In this document: positions 1 through 5,711 of the stretch, piece by piece
How the letters are laid out: each line of letters begins with the position of its first letter
Position numbering within the stretch: position 1 is the first letter of the stretch
NCBI GenBank assembly: GCA_002307715.1
Contig: DBUA01000006.1
Location: 3,345-10,279, forward strand
Source: Candidatus Moranbacteria bacterium UBA1302
GTDB taxonomy: Bacteria; Patescibacteriota; Minisyncoccia; Moranbacterales; UBA1568
Reading direction: 5' to 3'
DNA length: 6,935 nt
Notes under the pieces: model-generated
Database searches by the model: none
The model's input: only the letters and a program-made list of their open reading frames with translations
Told to the model about the DNA's origin: nothing
Program-made: the position numbers and the translations under genes

Positions 1-599
1 GGGAAACCATCGGACTTCATGAGCACCTGATCATCGATATCTTTCGTGTGAATCTTCACTTGTCCGCGTACGAGGTCATCGAAAACGATATCTCCCCTCT
101 CGACAGAGACATTGAGACGGACAACATGTGATTCGCCGGCTTCGATGCGGCGCTTCACTTCGTCAGTCGGGAGCGTGAGGCAGTGTTTATCATACTTCGG
201 TGCTTGCTTGTTCGCTGTCTGCTCGGCGCGTACTTGCTCCAGGCGTTCAGTGGTACAGAAACAATAGTACGCTTTGCCATTCGCAATGAGTTCATTAGCG
301 TATTGTCGATAGATATCAAGGCGCTCGGATTGGATATATGGTCCCTTATCGCCCTTCTGGACGAGCTTGCCATCTGCGAGGAACACGCCTTCGTCCGGCA
401 TAAGGCCAGTCGTCTCCATTACCTGTGCCAGACTCTCGACCGCGCCTTCGACGAAACGATTGCGATCAGTATCTTCGACACGCAGGATGAACGTGCCGCC
501 ATGGCGCTTGGCGAAGAGATAGTTATAGAGCGCGGTACGGAGGCCGCCGACATGGAGGTAGCCAGTCGGTGACGGCGCGAAACGGACACGAACATTCAT
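1..599 (-). CDS. gltX: Glutamyl-tRNA synthetase, N-terminal part (cut by window edge)
   Basis: Class I aminoacyl-tRNA synthetase that charges tRNA with glutamate in the cytoplasm. The ATG is at 599 and the frame stays open to base 1, giving 199 codons of a protein usually about 470-500 residues long. The N-terminus shows the family signature RFAPSPTGYLHVGG, with the HIGH-type ATP motif as HVGG at residues 16-19, followed by LRTALYNYLFA and the FILRVEDTDRNR block near residues 38-48. GPYIQSERLDIY (about 86-97), YYCFC (111-115) and IDDQVLMKSDGF (188-199) are also typical GltX segments. Cysteines 113, 115 and 140 match three of the four zinc ligands of the E. coli enzyme; the usual histidine two residues after the third Cys is Thr142. 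No Shine-Dalgarno precedes the ATG. Whether it also charges tRNA-Gln (non-discriminating type) cannot be told from this fragment. Confidence 0.96.
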   Translation of the reverse strand, partial: MNVRVRFAPSPTGYLHVGGLRTALYNYLFAKRHGGTFILRVEDTDRNRFVEGAVESLAQVMETTGLMPDEGVFLADGKLVQKGDKGPYIQSERLDIYRQYANELIANGKAYYCFCTTERLEQVRAEQTANKQAPKYDKHCLTLPTDEVKRRIEAGESHVVRLNVSVERGDIVFDDLVRGQVKIHTKDIDDQVLMKSDGF

Positions 600-630
600 A
601 GGATTCAAAAAATGCAAGATTTATGGCTTA

Positions 631-659
631 ATGATAGCTTTTTTATAGCATATCAGCAA
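631..659 (-). promoter_or_regulatory. Candidate gltX promoter
   Basis: On the minus strand TTGCTG (654-659) and TATCAT (631-636) are separated by 17 bases, which predicts a start near 624 and a leader of about 25 bases before the gltX ATG. An alternative in the same DNA is TTGTCA (663-668) with an extended -10, TGCTATAAA, whose hexamer lies at 642-647, but its spacing is only 15. The sequence alone does not decide between them. The alternative -35 overlaps the -35 of the opposing plus-strand promoter. Confidence 0.5.
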
Positions 660-661
660 TA

Positions 662-690
662 TTGACAAAATACATTTTTTAGTTTATAAT
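662..690 (+). promoter_or_regulatory. Exact-consensus sigma-70-type promoter facing the glycosyltransferase gene
   Basis: TTGACA (662-667), 17 bases, TATAAT (685-690): both hexamers and the spacing match the housekeeping consensus perfectly, and the upstream DNA is AT-rich. Transcription would begin near 697 and run antisense into the 3' end of the minus-strand glycosyltransferase gene. The only reading frame near the start is a 21-codon GTG frame (703-768) with no convincing ribosome site and no recognisable product. A weak hairpin (721-735, GGTAGA against TTTACC) and a T-rich tract (743-752) could end a transcript of roughly 55 bases, but this is not a clean terminator. Confidence 0.6.
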
Positions 691-730
691 GTGTATTTAA
701 AGGTGTATTCAGGTCGTTTTGGTAGATCCT

Positions 731-1456
731 TTACCGAGCGGCTTTTTCTTTTCCAAAAATCATTTTGATTGGAAAGACGATTACTGCATTCCAGATGCGA
801 CCGATACGTTTCGGCTGGAGGATAAGGCGCCAGAGCCACTCGAGGCCGATCATGTGCAGACACTTCGGAGCACGTCGTAGTTTCCCGGTTAGGTAGTCGA
901 AGCTGCCACCGACACCCATGCCGAATGTTACCCCGGTATCCTGCATATTCGTCAAGAATATTTCTTGATAGGGTACACCGAAGTTACAGAAGACGATTTT
1001 AGATTTTAGATTTTTGATTTCAGATTGAAGAGCTATGCATTCAGAATCTGCAATATCCATATCTGCTCCCCCTACCGTGATATTTGGATACTTCTTCAGA
1101 ATCACTGAACGTATCTCATCATACGTACTGAGTCCATCGGCACGGACGGCGAGAAAAATCGAGAGCTTCCGCTCTTCCGCGATTGCGAGAATCGCTTCCA
1201 TCAGGTCGGCGCCGGGAAAACGCGTGATGCATCGGCCGCGTAAAAGTCCAGCGAGCACGATACCGAAGCCGTCTGCGATACGGAGGTTCGCATCAATGAG
1301 CGCCTGCTGGAAAGCAGGATCTTTCTCAGCGAGCAGCAAGAACTCCGGATTGACCGTTGCGATGCGATGATACGAAGAAGAATCAAGAACCTTCCCTACT
1401 GTACGCAAGATATCTTCCCTCGAAAGAATATCAATTGGTATTCCAAGAATTTTCAT
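731..1456 (-). CDS. WecG/TagA/CpsF family glycosyltransferase (GT26)
   Basis: Family members add a second sugar, usually an N-acetylmannosamine-type residue, to a lipid-linked intermediate for wall teichoic acid, capsule or common-antigen synthesis at the inner membrane face. Numbering from the ATG at 1456 (241 aa), the protein shows TVNPEFLLLA (34-43), ADGFGIVLA (61-69; Asp62 matches the proposed catalytic Asp65 of Thermoanaerobacter TagA), RFPGADL (79-85), FGVPYQE (159-165), then GVGGSFDYLTGKLRRAP and GLEWLWRL. The C-terminal appendage needed for membrane association in TagA is present (QPKRIGRIWNAVIVF). The usual LLGG segment reads LAVRADGLSTYDEI. I prefer the ATG at 1456 because GGTGA lies five bases before it. 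A GTG at 1465 would add three residues. The gene follows thpR closely, so the two are probably co-transcribed. The sugar donor and acceptor are unknown. Residues near 143-153 are encoded by a seven-base tandem repeat. Confidence 0.92.
   Translation of the reverse strand: MKILGIPIDILSREDILRTVGKVLDSSSYHRIATVNPEFLLLAEKDPAFQQALIDANLRIADGFGIVLAGLLRGRCITRFPGADLMEAILAIAEERKLSIFLAVRADGLSTYDEIRSVILKKYPNITVGGADMDIADSECIALQSEIKNLKSKIVFCNFGVPYQEIFLTNMQDTGVTFGMGVGGSFDYLTGKLRRAPKCLHMIGLEWLWRLILQPKRIGRIWNAVIVFPIKMIFGKEKAAR
998..1025 (-). repeat. Imperfect seven-base tandem repeat inside the glycosyltransferase gene
   Basis: Read on the minus strand, four consecutive heptamers, ATCTGAA, ATCAAAA, ATCTAAA and ATCTAAA, are followed by a further ATC (997-995). 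Because 7 is not a multiple of 3, the repeat encodes a non-repetitive peptide, SEIKNLKSKI, in the linker before the conserved FGVPYQE block. That linker is variable in the family. The frame stays open across it. Confidence 0.7.
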
Positions 1457-1461
1457 CCTAG

Positions 1462-1466
1462 TCACC
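1462..1466 (-). promoter_or_regulatory. Shine-Dalgarno site of the glycosyltransferase gene
   Basis: GGTGA on the minus strand matches the downstream half of the extended Shine-Dalgarno GGAGGTGA and lies five bases before the ATG at 1456. It is the clearest ribosome site in the window and decides the start in favour of 1456. The alternative GTG at 1465 lies within this site and has no comparable site of its own. Confidence 0.5.
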
Positions 1467-1468
1467 GT

Positions 1469-2017
1469 TTACTGGAGTCCAAAGGTATCGATTTGCTCAT
1501 AGCGGCGCTTGCCGTCAATCGTAAGGCTTTCAAAAACTGCCACCGTGTCAACTGACTCGATATAAAGGAGTTGTTCTTTGAGCTTCGGTTTCTCAGGCAA
1601 TACGGCCCATTTCGATTTCTTAATCTTGGCGAGTGTGATATGCGGACGATACGATTTTTTCTCGACGATAAACGCAGAGAACATTTTCTCAAGCGCTTCA
1701 CGCAGTTGTTTCAACTCTTCGCTCGGTTCACCGTGTAACCAGATCACCTTAGGATTTTCATTGCTATCAAGCAATTGCATGCCAGTAAAAGAAAGTTCGA
1801 AAGCGTTGATCATTTCACAAACCTTGCCTACTTTCGCACACATCTCTGGCACATCTTCCTCATGGACAAAACCAAGAAACATGAGTGTTACATGAAGATT
1901 GTCTTCGGCAGTCTGAAGCACAGCCTCTTTGGGCCATAATGCCATATCGCGTTTGAGCCGTTTTCTAAGCGCCGGAGAAAGCGGCAAACCAACAAAAAGC
2001 CTCCTAGTCTTATTCAT
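1469..2017 (-). CDS. thpR: RNA 2',3'-cyclic phosphodiesterase (2H family, LigT/ThpR)
   Basis: Cytoplasmic 2H phosphoesterase that opens 2',3'-cyclic phosphate ends of RNA to a 2'-phosphate; relatives were first described as 2'-5' RNA ligases. The 182-residue length is typical. Two HxTx catalytic motifs are visible: HVTL within LHVTLMFLG (about residues 43-51) and HITL within YRPHITLAK (about 126-134). The N-terminus MNKTRRLFVGLPL matches the family pattern (RLFVGIPL near the start), so I chose the ATG at 2017. The frame stays open upstream to 2164, but that extension would cross the divergent promoter region and the priA start and shows no family similarity. There is no evident Shine-Dalgarno. 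It is first in the minus-strand unit, followed a few bases later by the glycosyltransferase gene. A physiological link between the two is not apparent. Confidence 0.93.
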   Translation of the reverse strand: MNKTRRLFVGLPLSPALRKRLKRDMALWPKEAVLQTAEDNLHVTLMFLGFVHEEDVPEMCAKVGKVCEMINAFELSFTGMQLLDSNENPKVIWLHGEPSEELKQLREALEKMFSAFIVEKKSYRPHITLAKIKKSKWAVLPEKPKLKEQLLYIESVDTVAVFESLTIDGKRRYEQIDTFGLQ

Positions 2018-2083
2018 TGCTATGATTCGATGGAACGGATGAATTTCCGATCTTAATCGTTTTATGAAGGATATATATCTGAA

Positions 2084-2112
2084 ATGATAGCCTTTTTCAG
2101 CCAAAAAATCAA
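2084..2112 (-). promoter_or_regulatory. Promoter of the thpR-glycosyltransferase unit
   Basis: On the minus strand TTGATT (2107-2112) and TATCAT (2084-2089) are separated by exactly 17 bases. The start would be near 2077, giving a leader of about 60 bases before the thpR ATG at 2017. Confidence 0.55.
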
Positions 2113-2147
2113 GCTTTTGAGTGCCTCTGTTTCTGAATCCAACCATT

Positions 2148-2156
2148 TGGTACAAT
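2148..2156 (+). promoter_or_regulatory. Extended -10 promoter of priA, probably leaderless
   Basis: TGGTACAAT is an extended -10 (TGn plus TACAAT at 2151-2156). The usual seven-base distance puts the transcription start at 2163, the A of the priA ATG, so the mRNA would have essentially no leader. The -35 region at the matching spacing (2128-2133, TGTTTC) is poor, which is usual for extended -10 promoters. No Shine-Dalgarno precedes the ATG, consistent with leaderless translation. Confidence 0.6.
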
Positions 2157-2162
2157 AGAGTC

Positions 2163-4139
2163 ATGGATACTCAATTGCCACTTTACCGTTTAGAAATCGC
2201 TCCGCTCGTAATCCTGCCTTTGGGGCGGTCGCCCTTTTTCAGCTATACCAGTAATGAGCCAGTCGCTTTGGGTTCGCTTGTCGCCATATCTTTCGGACAT
2301 CAAAACACCGAAGGTATCGTCTATCGCTGTGATGTCATGCCAGGAAAACATCCACAATGGATGAAAGCTTTCTCTGGCGTAATCATGTCGTCGTTTCTGA
2401 CTGATGGACAAATGAAGCTTGCTACGTTCATCAGTAAAGAATACATGACACCTCTAGGAAAAACGCTCCGGCATTTCATTCCAAAGCGTGTTACTGAACG
2501 GAAAAAGAAAGAGGATTTGCAGCATAGAGCGAAACTTTCGATACTCAAGCCACGAACTGATGAAGCTTCCGTGCTAGAGATATTTGATGCGGCGTCTGGA
2601 AAAAATCGGCCTATCGCGATTGATATGTCGCAAAGAGAGGACCCAGAACGTTTATTCGCGCTCTTGGCGAAGCGGACACTCTCAATACGAAAACAGACTT
2701 TGATTCTCGTTCCCGAAATCACACTTATTCCTCCGATTGTCGCGGGATTGAGCCGATTCTTTCCTCCGTCCGATATCGTGGCTATTCATAGTCAAATGTC
2801 TGATGGTAGCTTCTTCGGCGCCTGGGAGCGCATCCGCTCCGGGACGGCTTCCATTATCATCGCATCGCGCCAAGGACTCTTCGCACCTTTTCATGATCTC
2901 GGACTGATCATCGTATCAGAGGAGCAGGATGAAAGCTACAAACAATGGGACATGAGTCCGCGTTATGACGGCAGACGAATCGCGGGCAAAGTCGCCGAAC
3001 TTTACGCTTCACAGCTTGTATATGCCTCAAATACGCTAGGAAGTGAAACACTGCGATCTGTACGAGATAAGGAATGTCTTCTCGTAAGCGCTCAGCAAAA
3101 TCACCTTTCTGTAACTAGCGCTATGACGCTTGTCAATTTGAAACTTGAACGTTTCAGAAAAAACTATTCTCCCCTTTCTATCGAATTGATTGATCGTCTT
3201 CGTTCAGTAATTTCATCAGGACATCAGGCACTCTTATATATCAATCGACAAGGCTTAAGCGCTTTCTCTGTCTGTGAGCATTGCAAAAACATCCTTCGAT
3301 GCAAACAATGCGATCGCGCGCTCATTGGCAGTAAGGAAGGATATTTCCGCTGCCTCTCCTGCGGCTACAAGACAAATATTTTCCCAAGCTGTCCGCAATG
3401 CGGACATCTCTCTTTTCGCAATGTCGGATTCGGTACTGAACGCATTGAACGGGAGGTAGCACGCGCCTTTCCAAGAGCGAGACTTTTCCGGGCTGATGCT
3501 ACGACGATGCGTAAGCCTGGAATGATTCAGACGTTCTATGATCAAGGTTCGTCAGGCAAGATCGATATCGTTATAGGGACACGGATGATACTCAAAAATC
3601 CTCCCTTGCCGAAACTTGCGCTGATTGCTATGATTGACGCGGATAGTTTGCTTTCTTTCCAGGATTTTCGTGGCGATGAGCGGCTCTTCCAAGACCTCGA
3701 AAGAGCATCCATGCAAATCGCAAAAACAGGAGGACATATCATTGTCCAGACTTTCCATCCGGAAGCGACTTTTTTTCAACGGATAGCTTCGCTTGAGAGT
3801 GGTGCGTTCATGGATCGAGTCCTTGAGGATCGTAAAAGTTTGGGATACCCTCCTTACACGAGGCTTATCTCTATCGTTTGCCAAGGAAAGACGCCAGCAG
3901 CGGTTGAAAAAACTGCCCATGCCGTCTCGGCTATGCTATCAGAAGCTCTTCCGAAAGACCCCGGATTCCGAATCTTGCCAGCACAATCGCTTCCTCAAGA
4001 AAAACGGAAACATATCGAAAGATCACTGATTCTTGTTCGTATCCCTCACGACGCGCCATTACCAGATATTCTGTTGCAGATTGCTGCGGATCGTCAGATG
4101 GATACTCTTATTGATGTCGATCCTATCTCGTTCTCATGA
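2163..4139 (+). CDS. priA: PriA-like primosomal protein N' with decayed helicase motifs
   Basis: Homologue of the protein that binds abandoned forks and reloads the replicative helicase. It has 658 aa, slightly short for the family (about 730). In order: 3'-DNA-binding domain (about 1-107, GSLVAISFGHQNTEGIV), a helicase-like core, four CxxC zinc pairs (Cys371/374, 380/383, 397/400, 410/413), second core lobe (GFGTERIE, DIVIGTRMILK, ADSLLSFQDFRGDE) and C-terminal domain (LGYPPYTRLISI). The fold is clear (LILVPEITLIPP, LGLIIVSEEQDESYKQ), but Walker A (GVTGSGKT) is replaced near 154-161, DEEH reads SEEQ (252-255), GTRSA reads ASRQG (234-238), and QVAGRAGR is lost (about 513-521). It is therefore probably not an ATP-driven helicase; a structural loading role is inferred. 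Actinobacterial PriA proteins likewise lack helicase motifs. The ATG at 2163 fits the domain start; a GTG at 2121 would lie upstream of the promoter. Confidence 0.93.
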   Translation: MDTQLPLYRLEIAPLVILPLGRSPFFSYTSNEPVALGSLVAISFGHQNTEGIVYRCDVMPGKHPQWMKAFSGVIMSSFLTDGQMKLATFISKEYMTPLGKTLRHFIPKRVTERKKKEDLQHRAKLSILKPRTDEASVLEIFDAASGKNRPIAIDMSQREDPERLFALLAKRTLSIRKQTLILVPEITLIPPIVAGLSRFFPPSDIVAIHSQMSDGSFFGAWERIRSGTASIIIASRQGLFAPFHDLGLIIVSEEQDESYKQWDMSPRYDGRRIAGKVAELYASQLVYASNTLGSETLRSVRDKECLLVSAQQNHLSVTSAMTLVNLKLERFRKNYSPLSIELIDRLRSVISSGHQALLYINRQGLSAFSVCEHCKNILRCKQCDRALIGSKEGYFRCLSCGYKTNIFPSCPQCGHLSFRNVGFGTERIEREVARAFPRARLFRADATTMRKPGMIQTFYDQGSSGKIDIVIGTRMILKNPPLPKLALIAMIDADSLLSFQDFRGDERLFQDLERASMQIAKTGGHIIVQTFHPEATFFQRIASLESGAFMDRVLEDRKSLGYPPYTRLISIVCQGKTPAAVEKTAHAVSAMLSEALPKDPGFRILPAQSLPQEKRKHIERSLILVRIPHDAPLPDILLQIAADRQMDTLIDVDPISFS

Positions 4140-4145
4140 TTATCA

Positions 4146-4640
4146 ATGATGTTTATGCTCAAACTCGTAACCGGAGCGACAAATGAATTGCTCCATAAAA
4201 AGACAGCCCTTGTTGAAAATCCGATCGCTCATGATATCCAATCGCTCATTCCTGAGATGATTGCCACTATGCATGCTGAAGACGGTACGGGATTGGCTGC
4301 TCCGCAAATCGGCCGCTCCATCAGACTGGCTGTTCTCGAGCATGAAGGCATCCTCTATACGCTCATCAACCCGGAAATCACCTCCTTTTCTCAAGAAAAA
4401 ATTGTTTTTGAAGAAGGTTGTCTCAGTTTGCCTGGGCAATTTTTCCCCATCATCAGATCAGAAACTATCACGATAAAATACCTAAACGAAAAAGGTCTTC
4501 TTAAGAAGCTCAGAGCACAAGATTTTCTCGCTGTCATCATACAGCATGAGATAGATCATCTTGATGGCATACTCATTTGCGATCGATTCCAGAAACAACA
4601 GCGGAAACTTTCAAAAAAAGAGAATCAACGGTTATTGTAA
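4146..4640 (+). CDS. def: Peptide deformylase
   Basis: Metal-dependent hydrolase that removes the formyl group from the N-terminal methionine of new proteins at the ribosome exit. All three family motifs are intact: GTGLAAPQ (47-54), EGCLS (90-94) and HEIDH (134-138). Cys92, His134 and His138 bind the metal and Glu135 is the catalytic base. The 164-residue length is normal. It begins six bases after the priA stop, so it is in the same operon, and is followed by its pathway partner fmt. The start is uncertain: ATG codons at 4146, 4149 and 4155 are all in frame, none has a Shine-Dalgarno, and the third (MLKLVTG) resembles the usual family N-terminus best. The motifs give no sign of inactivity. 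Confidence 0.96.
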   Translation: MMFMLKLVTGATNELLHKKTALVENPIAHDIQSLIPEMIATMHAEDGTGLAAPQIGRSIRLAVLEHEGILYTLINPEITSFSQEKIVFEEGCLSLPGQFFPIIRSETITIKYLNEKGLLKKLRAQDFLAVIIQHEIDHLDGILICDRFQKQQRKLSKKENQRLL

Positions 4641-4700
4641 GATCGGAAGAACAATGGTTGACGATTCATCATACAGAAATTAAAGACTATTGAACCGGAT

Positions 4701-5711
4701 ATGCCGACGATCCAGAACCCTCTCAAAACTATCGAATCGGATCATGAAAACGCCCCTACTGTTCCGCAGATACGGATTGTTTTTATGGGAACGCCACAGT
4801 TTGCCGCTTCCATACTCGATGAGCTTGTCCAATCAGGCTATAACGTTGTTGGTGTCGTTACGAAACCAGATCGTTCAGTAGGACGCAGTCACGAGCTTTC
4901 CGAAAGCGACGTTAAACTTTCAGCGAAAAATCACGGCCTCCCGACCATCCAGCCAGAAAATATCGACGCGAAAGCAATCCAAAACATTGTCGATTGGAAG
5001 CCAGACCTTATCATCGTCGCAGCGTACGGTAAGATCCTTCCTGAAAGTCTTCTCCTGATTCCAGGATTCGGATGTATTAACGTGCATGCTTCGCTCTTAC
5101 CGAAATGGCGTGGCGCATCGCCGATACAGAATGCTCTTCTTGCCGGAGAAACGCATACGGGCGTCACTATCATGCTTATGGATGCTGGTATGGATACGGG
5201 AGATATTCTCGCTCAACAGCCAGTGGTTATCGATCAGCAAGATACTCGTGAAACGCTTTTCTTAAAATTGACAACCGTGGGCATCGGATTGCTTTTGGAA
5301 ACGCTTCCAAGTTGGATACAACGAGACATCAAACCTACGACACAAGATAATAGCCAAGCGACATTATGCCAACTCATCGAACGCAATGATGGCCGCATCA
5401 TCTGGACCGACAATGCTAAAAGCATTTACGACCGATATAGGGCCTTGCATCCTTGGCCAGGCATTTTCACCTTTTTCCGACGTAACGAAACGCTCTTCCG
5501 GCTCAAATTGCTCCGTATATCCTATCAGCAACTCTCACCGCAGACTCATTACCCTGTCGGCCAAGTAGTGATGATCGGTGAAAAGATCGGCGTGCAAACC
5601 GGAGCTGGAATCGTTTTCCTTGAAGAAGTCCAGCTCGAAGGGAAAGGTCGCGTATCTATCGACGATTTCCTGCGAGGCAATAGTGACCTTATCGGAAATA
5701 TTCTCTTGTGA
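4701..5711 (+). CDS. fmt: Methionyl-tRNA formyltransferase
   Basis: Transfers a formyl group from 10-formyltetrahydrofolate to initiator Met-tRNA in the cytoplasm, the step that Def later reverses on proteins. It has 336 aa. The Rossmann-type catalytic domain starts at IRIVFMGTPQFAASIL (24-39). The catalytic triad is Asn127 and His129 (INVHASLLP) with Asp165 (GMDTGDIL), at the same 38-residue spacing as N106 to D144 in E. coli Fmt. The SLLPKWRGASPIQ loop is intact. The C-terminal tRNA-binding OB-type domain is present (GRIIWTDNAKSIYDRYRALHPWPG at about 231-254, then to the end). The ATG at 4701 adds about 23 residues before the conserved core. The only other in-frame start, ATG 4785, would begin inside the first beta strand (MGTP), so 4701 is preferred. 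It lies 60 bases after def, with no terminator between. Confidence 0.95.
   Translation: MPTIQNPLKTIESDHENAPTVPQIRIVFMGTPQFAASILDELVQSGYNVVGVVTKPDRSVGRSHELSESDVKLSAKNHGLPTIQPENIDAKAIQNIVDWKPDLIIVAAYGKILPESLLLIPGFGCINVHASLLPKWRGASPIQNALLAGETHTGVTIMLMDAGMDTGDILAQQPVVIDQQDTRETLFLKLTTVGIGLLLETLPSWIQRDIKPTTQDNSQATLCQLIERNDGRIIWTDNAKSIYDRYRALHPWPGIFTFFRRNETLFRLKLLRISYQQLSPQTHYPVGQVVMIGEKIGVQTGAGIVFLEEVQLEGKGRVSIDDFLRGNSDLIGNILL

Noticed and set aside
183..572. Plus-strand open frame of 129 codons
   Set aside because: It is antisense to gltX, whose product matches the GluRS family along its whole length. The plus-strand translation resembles no family I know and has no promoter or ribosome site.
721..752. 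Intrinsic terminator for the consensus-promoter transcript
   Set aside because: The hairpin is only six pairs including a wobble, and seven bases separate it from the T-rich tract. It is kept only as a possible weak end site.
703..768. Small GTG-started frame downstream of the consensus promoter
   Set aside because: It has only 21 codons, no Shine-Dalgarno and no similarity. Most of it is the reverse strand of the glycosyltransferase C-terminus.
2121..2162. GTG start adding 14 residues to PriA
   Set aside because: The extension contains the -10 element itself and has no family similarity. The ATG at 2163 matches the expected domain start.
2018..2164. Upstream extension of thpR to 2164
   Set aside because: The frame is open, but it would cover the divergent promoters and overlap the priA start. 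The family N-terminus begins at MNKTRRLFVG.
3552..3920. Minus-strand open frame of 122 codons within priA, and similar shadows at 2321-2722 and 3255-3545
   Set aside because: They lie opposite a continuous, well-conserved coding frame, and the products show no recognisable features.
4654..4683. Nine-codon ATG frame between def and fmt, preceded by GGAAGA
   Set aside because: It is too short to support as a leader peptide. There is no run of regulatory codons and no attenuator hairpin next to it.
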